DNA of 64,000 bases from Pseudomonas sp. 6D_7.1_Bac1 (GTDB lineage: Bacteria > Pseudomonadota > Gammaproteobacteria > Pseudomonadales > Pseudomonadaceae): contig NZ_JANLNW010000060.1 in assembly GCF_025465945.1 (NCBI RefSeq), positions 1 through 64,000 of the forward strand. Direction: 5' to 3'. How positions within the stretch are numbered: the first letter of the stretch is position 1; each line of letters begins with the position of its first letter. Shown one piece after another: positions 14,806 to 23,607 of the stretch. Both the position numbers and the translations under genes were made by a program. The notes beneath the pieces are model-generated. The model was not told the DNA's origin. It saw only the letters and a program-made list of their open reading frames with translations, and ran no database searches.

Positions 14806-17340
14806 TCAGGTACCCCTGGGTTTTGCCCGAGCAGTGGCCTCTGCTACCAAGGGATCATCCGGCCAGTAATGCTTTGGGTATCTCCCCTTAAGGTCTTTCT
14901 TCACATCGCTATAGGTCGTACGCCAGAAATTGGCTAAATCCTGGGTAACCTGCACAGGCCTCCGAGCCGGTGACAGTAAGTGCAGCTTGAGCACTTGCTT
15001 GCCATTGGCAATACGCGGGGTATCGGACAGACCGAACAGCTCCTGCAGCCTGACCGCCAAGACTGGCGGCTGCTCGCTATAATCGATTCGGATGTTCGAG
15101 CCGGAAGGCACAGTGATTGTCTGCGGTGCTTGCGAATCCAGTTGCTGTGGAAGCGGCCACGGCAGGAGGTTGCGCAAAATCGCAGGCAAGTCGAGTTGCC
15201 CGAAATGGCTCAGGCGGGAGACCTTCGCAACGTAGGGAGTAAGCCACTCTTCTAAGGTCGCCATGAGCATCTGATCACTAAGGTCAGGCCATTCACTCTC
15301 TCCGCCCCTATCGAGATCCAGTTTTCGCAGAAGCCCAACGCGTGCCTGCCACTGACGTAGCTCCGGGGTCCACGGCAACAGCTCCAGCCCTTTGCGACGC
15401 ACCAGATTGACCAACGCCTGGCTACGCGCGGCCTCATCAAGACCGGTCAGCGGCTCGCGGCTGAGCACCAGCTCGCCGACCTTGCGCTGACGCTCGGCCC
15501 GCAGCACGCCCTCACGCTCGTCCCAATCGAGTTGATCGACGCAACGCACCTGCTCCGCCAATACCGAATCGAACAGCGCCGGATCAAAATCCGCCGCCAG
15601 ATAAATTCGCTCTTCGCGCTGCCCCTGACGGCTGCCCAGATCGGCGATTACCAACCAGGGTTGCTTCATCAGGCTGTCGGCTTCGGCGAACAGTGCCGCA
15701 CGACCGTTGGCCAGACGATATTCAGCACCGCCGGCCCGTCGTTGCTGCGCGACGCGGTCCGGATAGGCCAGCGCCAACAGCGCACCGAGCCAGCGCGGAT
15801 GCTCTGGATCGCTGACCGGTTCCTCGGCTTTGCCGCGTAGATAACCGCGATATTGCCGGGCCAGTTGCCGTGCCCGCTGCACGCCACCCTGAGCGCCGCG
15901 TGCCGCCCGTTCTTCGCCAGATAAAAGCACCAGACGACTGTGCAAGTCCGCGCCGACACCACGCAAAATGTCCCGTTCACCGAGTAACGCGGCAACGTCG
16001 CAGGCCATGTTCGCCAACCCCAGCGCCTGCCCTCGCAGTAACAAATGAGCGATACGCGGATGGGCCGGCAGTTCGGCCATGGCCTGGCCGTGACGCGTGA
16101 GTTTCCGGTCTTCAGCGGACTTGCCTGCAAGCGCACCGAGGTGCTCGAGCAAGTCCTGAGCCTGTGCATAAGCCGCCGCCGGCGGCATGTCGAGCCAGAC
16201 CAACTGCCCAGGCAGAACACCCCAACGCCCGAGCTGCAAGGCCATCCCGGCGAGGTCCGCCGAGAGAATTTCCGGGCTGGCATAAGCCGCCAGTTGTTCA
16301 TGCTGATCCTGCGACCACAACCGATAGCACACGCCCGGTTCCAGCCGTCCTGCCCGACCGGCACGCTGAGTGGCGCTGGCGCGGGAGATGCGCTGGGTAT
16401 CGAGGCGAGTCATGCCGCTGCCGGGGTCAAAACGCGGCACTCGCGCCAGCCCAGCGTCGATGACCACGCGCACACCGTTGATGGTCAAACTGGTCTCGGC
16501 AATGTTGGTGGCCAGCACCACTTTGCGCTGGCAGGGCGGCGCCGGATCGATGGCCGCCCGTTGCGCCGCCAGATCGAGCTCGCCATGCAACGGGCAGAGC
16601 AGCACCTCAGAGCGCTCGCCCAAGGCGTCGGCCAGTTGCTGATGCACGCGACGGATTTCCGCTTGCCCGGGAAGGAACACCAGCAGGCTGCCGCTTTCAT
16701 CATTCAAGGCATCGAGAATGGTCTGCACCACTCGCGGTTCAATGAACTCCCCCGGCTGAAACGCTCGACCCCAGCGCATCGTCACCGGGTACATGCGACC
16801 TTCGCTGCGCAGGATCGGCGCGTCATTCAACAAGCCGGCCAAGCGTTCGCCTTCAAGGGTCGCCGACATCAACAGGATCTTCAGCGGCTGTTCATCGCGA
16901 AACAGCTCACGGCCATTGAGGCTCAGCGCCAGCGCCAGGTCGGCATCGAGACTACGCTCGTGGTATTCGTCGAAGATCAGCAGGCCTACGCCTGCAAGCG
17001 ACGGGTCCTCCTGCAAGCGGCGAGTGAGGATGCCTTCGGTGACCACTTCGATGCGGGTGTTCGGCCCGACTTTGCTGTCCAGACGAATCCGGTAGCCGAC
17101 CGTTTCACCGACTTTTTCGCCCAGCTCACTGGCCAGCCGTTCGGCCGCCGCCCGCGCGGCCAACCGACGCGGTTCAAGCATGAGGATGGTTTGCCCGGCC
17201 AGCCACGGCTCATTCAACAGCGCCAATGGCACGCGGGTGGTTTTACCGGCGCCGGGTGGTGCTTCGAGCACAGCTTCGTGGCGTGTCGCCAAGGCCTCAC
17301 GCAGCGCGGGTAAAACTTCATCAATTGGCAAAGAAATCAT
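14806..17340 (-). CDS. hrpB: ATP-dependent helicase HrpB (DEAH family)
   Basis: This 844-aa protein has the full superfamily-2 DEAH/RHA set: Walker A in APPGAGKTTRVPL (about residues 26-38), DEYHER (a variant of DEAH) near 125-130, MSATLEG, LVFLPGQAEI, TNIAETSLTI and RAGRAGR. The HrpB-specific C-terminal domain ends with the conserved RRPVQVTQDLANFW and YPKHYWPDDP strings. The usual length is about 820-850 aa, so it is complete. HrpB helicases act in RNA metabolism; in some bacteria loss affects mRNA processing, but the E. coli role is unclear. ATG start at 17340. It runs towards the toxin gene and shares no operon with it. Confidence 0.94.
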   Translation of the reverse strand: MISLPIDEVLPALREALATRHEAVLEAPPGAGKTTRVPLALLNEPWLAGQTILMLEPRRLAARAAAERLASELGEKVGETVGYRIRLDSKVGPNTRIEVVTEGILTRRLQEDPSLAGVGLLIFDEYHERSLDADLALALSLNGRELFRDEQPLKILLMSATLEGERLAGLLNDAPILRSEGRMYPVTMRWGRAFQPGEFIEPRVVQTILDALNDESGSLLVFLPGQAEIRRVHQQLADALGERSEVLLCPLHGELDLAAQRAAIDPAPPCQRKVVLATNIAETSLTINGVRVVIDAGLARVPRFDPGSGMTRLDTQRISRASATQRAGRAGRLEPGVCYRLWSQDQHEQLAAYASPEILSADLAGMALQLGRWGVLPGQLVWLDMPPAAAYAQAQDLLEHLGALAGKSAEDRKLTRHGQAMAELPAHPRIAHLLLRGQALGLANMACDVAALLGERDILRGVGADLHSRLVLLSGEERAARGAQGGVQRARQLARQYRGYLRGKAEEPVSDPEHPRWLGALLALAYPDRVAQQRRAGGAEYRLANGRAALFAEADSLMKQPWLVIADLGSRQGQREERIYLAADFDPALFDSVLAEQVRCVDQLDWDEREGVLRAERQRKVGELVLSREPLTGLDEAARSQALVNLVRRKGLELLPWTPELRQWQARVGLLRKLDLDRGGESEWPDLSDQMLMATLEEWLTPYVAKVSRLSHFGQLDLPAILRNLLPWPLPQQLDSQAPQTITVPSGSNIRIDYSEQPPVLAVRLQELFGLSDTPRIANGKQVLKLHLLSPARRPVQVTQDLANFWRTTYSDVKKDLKGRYPKHYWPDDPLVAEATARAKPRGT

Positions 17341-17449
17341 GCTGGCTCCAAAACAGATCGCCGAGTATAACGGCGAACTGCCTGGCGTTAATCACGGTCC
17401 TAATTCATACCAACGACGTTTCGTTTCATGTTTGCTCAGGAGATTTACT

Positions 17450-17869
17450 ATGCGTGCTCCGTTTCGCCTGATTGGCGGTGTATTGGTGGCGACCCTGCTG
17501 ACCCAAGTGACCGCGTGCGGTTCGATTTTCTACCCGGATCGCCGTGGCCAGATCGACGGCAAGATCGACCCGGCCATTGCCGCGCTCGATGCCGTGGGTC
17601 TGCTGTTCTATATCATCCCCGGGCTGATTGCGTTCGCCATAGACTTCACCACCGGCGCGATTTACTTCGAACCAGGAAAAACCGCACAAGTGGCGCCCGA
17701 GAAACTCCGGCAGGCCATCGGCGCCGACGGCACGGTCGATAACCACAAGTTGCAGACCATTCTCGAAAGCGAACTGGGCCGCAGCTTCCCGCTGGATGAC
17801 CCGCGCCTGATCCAGCACAAGGGCAGTGCCCAGCAACTGGCCATGTTCGGTCTGCAACCCGCCGCTTGA
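17450..17869 (+). CDS. Small outer-envelope lipoprotein
   Basis: This 139-aa protein has a type II signal peptide with lipobox LTQVTAC (Cys23), so it should be a lipidated envelope protein. After the Cys comes GSIFYPDRRGQIDGKIDP, a hydrophobic stretch (VGLLFYIIPGLIAFAIDF, about residues 51-68) and a soluble tail. The hydrophobic stretch may be a second membrane contact. I recognise it as a conserved Pseudomonas protein of unknown function. The start at ATG 17450 is supported by CAGGAG upstream and by the signal peptide; an in-frame upstream extension has no such support. The cation-efflux gene follows after 28 bp, so they may be cotranscribed. Confidence 0.8.
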   Translation: MRAPFRLIGGVLVATLLTQVTACGSIFYPDRRGQIDGKIDPAIAALDAVGLLFYIIPGLIAFAIDFTTGAIYFEPGKTAQVAPEKLRQAIGADGTVDNHKLQTILESELGRSFPLDDPRLIQHKGSAQQLAMFGLQPAA

Positions 17870-17897
17870 TACGACTCACCGAGGGAACGCTCCACTT

Positions 17898-18794
17898 ATG
17901 ACCAGCAGCCCGGAACACGCTCGCCTGTTACGCCTTGCCACCCGCGCCTCAGTGGCCGTGGCGAGCACCCTGATTATCGCCAAGGCCATTGCCTGGTGGC
18001 TGAGCGGATCGGTGAGCATGCTCGCCGGGCTGACGGACTCGGCACTCGACGGTGTGACGTCGCTGCTCAATCTGTTGGCGGTGCATTACGCGTTGCGCCC
18101 GGCCGATGACGATCACCGCTACGGGCACGGTAAGGCGGAATCCTTGTCGGGCATGGCCCAGGCCCTGTTCATCGCAGGCAGTGCGGTGTTGATCGCGTAC
18201 CAGGCCTTTGAGCGCCTGCAACACCCGGAACCGGTAGGCGCGCCGTGGATCAGCATTGGCGTGATTATCTTTTCCCTCGTCCTGACCCTGGCCCTGCTGA
18301 TGCTGCAACACCGGGTGGTCCGCGAAACCGGCTCCAACGCGGTGCGCGCCGACTCGCTGCATTACCGTTCCGACATGATGCTCAACGGCAGCATCCTGGT
18401 GGCGTTGGTACTGGCCAGTTTTGGCTGGCATCAAGTCGATGCCTGGTTCGGCCTGGGGATCGCCTTCTACATTTTGTGGAGTGCGATCCAAATCGCCCGG
18501 GAAAGTTTTGCGGTGTTGATGGATGAGGAGCTGCCGCCAGACGTCAGCCAGCACATGCTCGAACTGGCGTGCAGCGTACCTGGCGTGCTCGGCGCACACG
18601 ACTTGCGCACACGGATTTCCGGCAGTCACTGGTTCGTGCAATTGCATCTGGAGTTGCCGGGGGAATTGACGCTGTCAGTGGCGCACGGCATCAGCGATCA
18701 AGCGGCGGATGCCATTCAGACCGCTTACCCGCGAGCCGAAGTGCTGGTGCACGCCGACCCGCAGGAAGTGGTGAAGGCCGCCCAGGCTCAGTAG
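17898..18794 (+). CDS. Cation diffusion facilitator (FieF/YiiP-like) metal efflux protein
   Basis: This 298-aa inner-membrane antiporter exports divalent metals (Zn2+, Fe2+ or others) in exchange for protons. It shows the CDF signature: TDSALDG near residue 47 (metal-site Asp pair), DDHRYGHGKAESL in the first cytoplasmic loop, and HYRSDMM in TM5, which matches the His/Asp half of the YiiP transport site. A cytoplasmic metallochaperone-like domain (about residues 205-290) contains HDLRTRISGSHWFVQLHLEL, quoted here at its limits HDLRTRISGS and QLHLEL. ATG start at 17898. The 3' end overlaps the convergent DUF6515 gene by 7 bp. Confidence 0.92.
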   Translation: MTSSPEHARLLRLATRASVAVASTLIIAKAIAWWLSGSVSMLAGLTDSALDGVTSLLNLLAVHYALRPADDDHRYGHGKAESLSGMAQALFIAGSAVLIAYQAFERLQHPEPVGAPWISIGVIIFSLVLTLALLMLQHRVVRETGSNAVRADSLHYRSDMMLNGSILVALVLASFGWHQVDAWFGLGIAFYILWSAIQIARESFAVLMDEELPPDVSQHMLELACSVPGVLGAHDLRTRISGSHWFVQLHLELPGELTLSVAHGISDQAADAIQTAYPRAEVLVHADPQEVVKAAQAQ

Positions 18795-19870
18795 CTGACC
18801 TGATAACCGCGCGAGCTCAGACAGTTGCCCTCGGCCTGGCGATAGGTCTGTACTACTTGTGGTGCCGGTTGATAGGTCACAGAGTGTGGATCAAAGCCAC
18901 TCTGCTGGACCGCCCAACGGTAGCAGTCATAACCGTCCTGAGTGACCTGCTCGGGCGACTGCCCATTGGCCGGATAAGCCACTACGTCATAACCATTGCT
19001 GGTGGGTTGCGGCTGCGGGTTACCTACCGGAGGCTCAACCACGACGTACTCCTGAGTGCTCTCCTCATAGGTGTAGTACGCACCTGCCGCCAGAAACATC
19101 AGCGCGCCACCGATCCAGACCTCCTGAGCGTAATCGGGCAAATACCTCACACGGATCCCGCGAGGCGGTTCAACCACCACATAGCGCGGCCCTTGTGGGC
19201 GATACCAATAGCCGCCGGAGTAGAAATAATCCTGCCCACGGTACGGCACACGGTCGTGGCGCTCAGGGAAGCGGTCGATCATGTAACCCGGCCGATAGCG
19301 CGGACCATCGCCCCAGCCATTGCCATGTCCTTCCGGACGTCCCGGCCAGCGACGCTCATCCCGATGGTCATCGTGACCGCCGGCTTGCCAGTGCTGGTTG
19401 TAATCGTTGCGCCGCGGGACGTCCTGATAGTAGCCACGCTGCGGCTCCTGGGTCTGGCGAACAGTGTCCGGATGGCCCTGGATCGGCAGGTTGTTCACCG
19501 GCGCAGGTCGGCCCTGGTTCTGCCCGTTGCGCTCGAACTGCTGACTATTGTTGCCATGGATGACTTCAGTCTGCGGACGTGGCTGATTATTCTGGGGGCG
19601 TGGTTGGTTGTATTCCACGCGGGGTTGATTGTTTTGGGGGTGCTGTTGGTTGGGCTCTACGCGAGGCGGATTATTTTCGGGGCGCGGTTGATTGTTGCCC
19701 TGATGACCTTCGCCGCCATGCTCGTGCTGACCACCACCATTATTGTGTTGCTGTTGTCGTTGCTGCTCCTGAAGGTGCTCCTCTGGCCCCTGACCTTCTG
19801 CCAGCAATGGCGCGCTGACACTCACACACAACATACCAACACCTGCCATACGCCAGATGCGCGACTTCAT
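18788..19870 (-). CDS. DUF6515 family envelope protein with Asn/Gln/Pro-rich region
   Basis: This 360-aa protein opens with a signal peptide (MAGVGMLCVSVSAPLLAEGQ, near residues 7-26). Residues about 30-125 are low-complexity: repeats of NNQPRP, NNPPRVEPN and HPQNNQPR, then a His/Gly/Arg-rich segment with RDERRWPGRPEG. The C-terminal part has a compact hydrophobic strand set (WIGGALMFLAAGAYYTYEE, about 252-270) and a Tyr/Val-rich tail ending in SSRGYQVSY. DUF6515 has no known function. I start at ATG 19870, preceded by AGGAAT; an in-frame GTG lies four codons upstream. The gene ends inside the convergent cation-efflux gene by 7 bp. Confidence 0.8.
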   Translation of the reverse strand: MKSRIWRMAGVGMLCVSVSAPLLAEGQGPEEHLQEQQRQQQHNNGGGQHEHGGEGHQGNNQPRPENNPPRVEPNQQHPQNNQPRVEYNQPRPQNNQPRPQTEVIHGNNSQQFERNGQNQGRPAPVNNLPIQGHPDTVRQTQEPQRGYYQDVPRRNDYNQHWQAGGHDDHRDERRWPGRPEGHGNGWGDGPRYRPGYMIDRFPERHDRVPYRGQDYFYSGGYWYRPQGPRYVVVEPPRGIRVRYLPDYAQEVWIGGALMFLAAGAYYTYEESTQEYVVVEPPVGNPQPQPTSNGYDVVAYPANGQSPEQVTQDGYDCYRWAVQQSGFDPHSVTYQPAPQVVQTYRQAEGNCLSSRGYQVSY

Positions 19871-19960
19871 GCTATTCCTCACTGCGGTGGTGACCTATAC
19901 GTAAGACTGGAAAAGCACAGGCCGGTTCAGCAACAGGTTATCAGTCACGAGACTTATTTT

Positions 19961-19994
19961 GCAGGCAATAAAAGGCGTTTCGCAGGCAATAAAA
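19961..19994. repeat. Direct repeat GCAGGCAATAAAA, two copies 21 bp apart
   Basis: The 13-base unit appears at 19961-19973 and 19982-19994. The spacing of 21 bp equals two turns of DNA, and both lie upstream of the minus-strand DUF6515 gene, so they could be tandem operator sites. The second copy merges with the A-run of the hairpin at 19991-20020. Confidence 0.45.
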
Positions 19995-20020
19995 AAGGGA
20001 GACCCGTCGGCCTCCCTTTG
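19991..20020 (-). terminator. Strong minus-strand intrinsic terminator without an obvious gene
   Basis: On the minus strand, AAAGGGAG and CTCCCTTT form a perfect 8-bp stem with a 10-base loop, followed by six U residues. It lies 120 bp upstream of the DUF6515 start. The next gene to the right is the plus-strand Lrp gene, so the terminator must serve a short unannotated transcript or stop antisense reading. The rest of the 19871-20305 gap holds no protein gene that I trust. Confidence 0.7.
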
Positions 20021-20305
20021 AGAACTTAGTCCGTGCTCGACGCTTTTGACGCCGGCTCACCTCACTCCGTCTTCTGGACAGTGTGTAGCCCGGGGGCCAA
20101 CTCAACCCCTGTGGGAGTGGTGGCCGCGGCTGGCCTGATTCGGCGGGCCGCTGTGGACTGTTTGTCCGGGCAGTGATTCTGGTGATAAGAATAGGCTTGA
20201 GGCGGCGACAGAGGATTGCGAAGATTGCTCAAATAAACATGACTTGCGCAATTTTTCATCGCAGATAGATAATCCACCGCAATAGTTAAGACAAAGGCCT
20301 GATTC

Positions 20306-20785
20306 ATGAGCAAACTCGACCGATACGACTTGAGCATTTTGGCGGAATTGCAGCGCGACGCACGCATCTCCAATCAGGAGCTGGCCGAACGCATCGGCCT
20401 GTCGCCATCGCCTTGTTCGCGGCGGGTCAAACAGCTTGAAGACGACGGCTACATCACCCGCCAGGTAGCCCTGCTCGACCGCAAGATGCTCGGCCTGAGC
20501 CTGACCGCCTACGTGTTGATCGGCATGGACCGCCACACGCCCGAGCGTTTCGAAAACTTCGAAGCCGCCATCCGCACCTTGCCGCAAGTGCTCGAATGCA
20601 GCCTGGTAACCGGAATGGACGCCGACTATCAACTCAAGGTGGTGGTGCCGGACATGGATCACTATCAAAAACTGTTGCTCGGCCACCTGACCCGCATCGA
20701 AGGCGTGACCAGCGTGCGCTCAAGCTTCGTGCTGAATCAGGTACTCAACAGCACCGAGTTGCCGCTGACTCACCTGCGCAGCTAA
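20306..20785 (+). CDS. Lrp/AsnC family transcriptional regulator
   Basis: This 159-aa regulator has an N-terminal winged helix-turn-helix (LDRYDLSILAELQRDARISN at residues 4-23, quoted in 20; recognition region ELAERIGLSPSPCSRRVKQL). A RAM/AsnC ligand-binding domain follows (about 70-150; VLECSLVTGMDADYQLKVV). Members bind an amino acid and form octamers. The target is not evident, since no amino-acid gene is adjacent. The closest Pseudomonas relatives I recall are global Lrp-type regulators that sit at this chromosomal place. ATG start at 20306. A possible antisense or divergent small RNA lies upstream. Confidence 0.92.
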   Translation: MSKLDRYDLSILAELQRDARISNQELAERIGLSPSPCSRRVKQLEDDGYITRQVALLDRKMLGLSLTAYVLIGMDRHTPERFENFEAAIRTLPQVLECSLVTGMDADYQLKVVVPDMDHYQKLLLGHLTRIEGVTSVRSSFVLNQVLNSTELPLTHLRS

Positions 20786-20873
20786 GTACGCCATCGCGAG
20801 CAGGCGAACGTCGCCCGGCTCTTCCCACATTGGATCTTCAGTGAACACATTATTTGTGAACACCCTAGATTAA

Positions 20874-20900
20874 CTGTGGGAGCGAGCCTGCTCGCGATGG
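20874..20900. repeat. REP element, with a broken partner at about 20793-20806
   Basis: A complete REP copy (CTGTGGGAGCGAGCCTGCTC...) lies at 20874-20900 and a degraded inverted copy starts as CCATCGCGAGCAGGCGAAC near 20792. Together they look like a decayed REPIN pair after the Lrp gene. Confidence 0.8.
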
Positions 20901-21015
20901 GGCTGGCACAGGCGACGAACAACTGCGGCAGACCGACGCACGTCAATGCGCCGCCAATCCCCCTTGGCGTATACTCTTCAGGCCTTTTTTGCCCCGCACG
21001 CGCTGGAGATAGTCG

Positions 21016-21225
21016 ATGGATCCTGCAGTATTTGAAGAGTGGATGATGACCGGCCTGGTGACCATCCTGATCATTTTCATGGGTTTCATCGTCTGGGATC
21101 TGGCGAAAAAATCCAAGGCCGGACGCTTCGGCTCGTTCATCCTGTTCTTTGTGCTGGGCTTGGGCGTGGCTGCGTTCATCATCAAAAGTGTGGTCATCGG
21201 CCTGATCGAATCCGGCGCTCTATAA
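21016..21225 (+). CDS. DUF2788 small membrane protein
   Basis: This 69-aa protein has two hydrophobic helices (about residues 14-30, LVTILIIFMGFIVWDLA, and 41-62, FILFFVLGLGVAAFIIKSVV) joined by a basic loop KKSKAGRFGS. This is the DUF2788 pattern of short gammaproteobacterial inner-membrane proteins with no known function. ATG start at 21016. The stop codon lies within 6 bp of overlap with the convergent pseudouridine synthase gene: the two stop codons sit side by side on opposite strands. Confidence 0.85.
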   Translation: MDPAVFEEWMMTGLVTILIIFMGFIVWDLAKKSKAGRFGSFILFFVLGLGVAAFIIKSVVIGLIESGAL

Positions 21226-21861
21226 GCGCGCTGGCACTTCTTTCCACTGGCCCTGATCAAGTCCTTCGATCGTCCAGTCACCGATTCGCACCCGCACCAG
21301 ACGCAGCGTCGGCAAGCCCACCGCAGCGGTCATGCGCCGCACCTGACGGTTGCGCCCTTCGCGAATCACCAATTCCAGCCAACTGGTCGGCACGCTTTTT
21401 CGAAAGCGCACGGGCGGGTTGCGCGGCCATAGCTCAGGTTCTTCCAGCTGCCGTGCCTGCGCCGGCAAGGTCATGCCGTCATTCAACTCGACGCCCTCGC
21501 GCAAACGCTGCAATTGCTCGGCGCTCGGCTCGCCTTCCACCTGCACCCAATAGGTCTTGGTCAACTTGTGTTTCGGGTCGGCGATGCGCGCCTGAAGCTG
21601 GCCGTCGTTGGTCAGCAACAGCAAGCCTTCGCTGTCACGGTCCAGCCGTCCTGCCGGGTAGATCCCCGGAATCTCGATAAAGTCCTTGAGCGTCGCCCGC
21701 CCTTCACCGTCGCTGAACTGCGTCAGCACATCGAAGGGTTTATTGAACAGAATCAGTTTCGGCTCGGCCGGCGGCGCTTTGGCAACACGTCGCGGAGCTG
21801 AAGAGGATTGTGCGGGCGCAACACCTGGGCGGCGGGAAGCGGGACGAGGAGGACGCGACAT
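21220..21861 (-). CDS. rluE: Pseudouridine synthase, RluE/RsuA family
   Basis: This 213-aa enzyme turns uridine into pseudouridine in 23S rRNA; E. coli RluE modifies U2457. The catalytic Asp is in PAGRLDRDSEGLLLLTNDG (about residues 74-92). The RsuA-family fold continues with KTYWVQVEG, an insertion, and the conserved REGRNRQVRRMTAAVG (about 168-183). A basic N-terminal extension (RPPRPASRRPGV) replaces the S4 domain found in RsuA/RluB, which fits RluE. Complete length. ATG start at 21861; the 3' end overlaps the convergent DUF2788 gene by 6 bp. Confidence 0.9.
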   Translation of the reverse strand: MSRPPRPASRRPGVAPAQSSSAPRRVAKAPPAEPKLILFNKPFDVLTQFSDGEGRATLKDFIEIPGIYPAGRLDRDSEGLLLLTNDGQLQARIADPKHKLTKTYWVQVEGEPSAEQLQRLREGVELNDGMTLPAQARQLEEPELWPRNPPVRFRKSVPTSWLELVIREGRNRQVRRMTAAVGLPTLRLVRVRIGDWTIEGLDQGQWKEVPARL

Positions 21862-21930
21862 GGCAAAAATAACATCTAACGGTCAGGGCTGGTAATGCTA
21901 GTGCCCTGACCATCAAATGACCATCGCGAA

Positions 21931-23394
21931 TCAGCGGAACGGCGGTTCGTCGAAGCTGCGCAGTTTGCGCGAGTGCAACGAGTTGAGTTCGGTGCGCAAC
22001 AGGTCCACCGCCGCGATACCGATCTTCAAGTGCTGGCTGACCGCACGTTCGTAGAAGGCGTTGGCCGAACCCGGCAGCTTGATTTCGCTGTGCAGCGGCT
22101 TGTCCGACACACACAGCAAGGTGCCGTACGGCACGCGCAAACGGTAGCCTTGCGCGGCAATGGTGCCACTTTCCATGTCCACGGCAACCGCCCGCGACAA
22201 GTTGATTAACGGACGCTCCTGCGCCCAGCGCAGTTCCCAGTTACGGTCGTCATAGGTCAGCACAGTACCGGTACGCAGGCGCTTTTTCAGGTCATCGCCC
22301 TTTTCACCGGTGACGTTGGCGGCCGCCTGCTGCAAGGCCATCTGCACTTCGGCCAGGGCCGGAATCGGAATGTTCGGCGGCACCACCCGGTCGAGAATCC
22401 CGTCGCGGCGCATGTAAGCGTGAGCCAGCACGTAGTCGCCGATGGTCTGCGACTGCCGCAGACCACCGCAATGACCGATCATCAACCAGCAATGCGGGCG
22501 CAACACGGCCAAGTGGTCGGTGATGTTTTTGGCGTTGGACGGGCCGACACCAATGTTCACCAGGGTCACGCCGTGGCCGTCAGACGCCTGAAGGTGATAG
22601 GCCGGCATCTGATAACGGTGCCAGACCACGCCCGCCGCAATGGCCGACGCTTCGCCGTGATCCATGCTCTTTTCAATGATCACGTTGCCTGGCAAGACCA
22701 TGCGCACGAAGCGCGGATCGGTGCGCAGTTGCTCCAGGCCATGGGTGATGAACTGGTCCACGTAACGGTGATAGTTGGTCAGCAGAATCCACGGTTGCAC
22801 ATGGCGCCAGTCGCTGCCGGTGTAGTGCACCAGACGACGCAGGGAGAAATCCACCCGCGCGGCGTCGAACAATGCCAATGGCAGCGGATCAGTGTTTTCC
22901 CAATCGTACAAACCATCGGCAATGCCATCGGTGGCGGCCGACAAATCGGTACTCGGGAACACCCGCGCCAGCACCGCAGCGGTCACGCCGGAGCCGGCCA
23001 GTTCGTCGCCCTGCTCGACCACGTACGGGTACGGAATATTTTGTTCGCTGACACCCACTTCCACCGTTACGGTGAAGTCGTGCATCAGCGGCACCAGTTG
23101 CTCCAGCAAATACTTACGGAATGCCGCCGGATGGGTCACGGTGACGCTGTAGGTCCCCGGCAACTGAACCTTGGCGTAAGCGCGGGTGGTCTGTGGGACT
23201 TCGCCTTGGCAAAGGTAGGTCAGACGTAATTCTGGATAACGAAACATCGCACGCTGTTCAGCGTCGGGCTCGATGCGGTCTTTCAAGTAGCGCTTGAGTG
23301 CCTGACTCAACGCAGTGGTGGCCCGCTCGTGCAGAGCGGCCAACCGATCCACGGCTTGTTCGGCGGTTTGAACGACAATAAAGGCTTCGGTCAC
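21931..23394 (-). CDS. amn: AMP nucleosidase
   Basis: This 487-aa enzyme hydrolyses AMP to adenine and ribose 5-phosphate and so buffers adenylate pools. The N-terminal Amn-specific domain (residues about 1-170) precedes a nucleoside-phosphorylase fold. In that fold I see VTLVNIGVGPSNAKNITDHL, a MIGHCGGLRQSQTIGDYVLA segment and VDMESGTIAAQGY (catalytic Glu/Asp region). The length matches E. coli Amn (484 aa). The start is GTG at 23394, supported by AGGAAG six bases upstream; an in-frame ATG 36 bp further up lacks a ribosome site. A REP pair lies upstream. Confidence 0.93.
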   Translation of the reverse strand: MTEAFIVVQTAEQAVDRLAALHERATTALSQALKRYLKDRIEPDAEQRAMFRYPELRLTYLCQGEVPQTTRAYAKVQLPGTYSVTVTHPAAFRKYLLEQLVPLMHDFTVTVEVGVSEQNIPYPYVVEQGDELAGSGVTAAVLARVFPSTDLSAATDGIADGLYDWENTDPLPLALFDAARVDFSLRRLVHYTGSDWRHVQPWILLTNYHRYVDQFITHGLEQLRTDPRFVRMVLPGNVIIEKSMDHGEASAIAAGVVWHRYQMPAYHLQASDGHGVTLVNIGVGPSNAKNITDHLAVLRPHCWLMIGHCGGLRQSQTIGDYVLAHAYMRRDGILDRVVPPNIPIPALAEVQMALQQAAANVTGEKGDDLKKRLRTGTVLTYDDRNWELRWAQERPLINLSRAVAVDMESGTIAAQGYRLRVPYGTLLCVSDKPLHSEIKLPGSANAFYERAVSQHLKIGIAAVDLLRTELNSLHSRKLRSFDEPPFR

Positions 23395-23502
23395 GATCAG
23401 CTTCCTGTGTTCTGACTTGCAGACCTTCATCTTGCCTGTATCGCCGCCTCACGGGAACAGCAACGTGTTGGCTATACATCAATCGCGACGTACAGAAATA
23501 CC

Positions 23503-23596
23503 CTGTGGGAGCGAGCCTGCTCGCGATAGCGGTGTAACAGCCCGCATCAATGTTGAATGTTAATCCGTCATCGCGAGCAGGCTCGCTCCCACAGGG
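23503..23596. repeat. Inverted pair of REP elements
   Basis: Copies at about 23503-23528 (GTGGGAGCGAGCCTGCTCGC) and 23571-23596 (its complement) flank 42 bp containing TGTTGAATGTTAATC. The same spacer word TGTTGAATGT also occurs in the pair at 33511-33603, showing that whole pairs, not only single REPs, were copied. Confidence 0.9.
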
Positions 23597-23607
23597 GTTG
23601 ATGGTGG

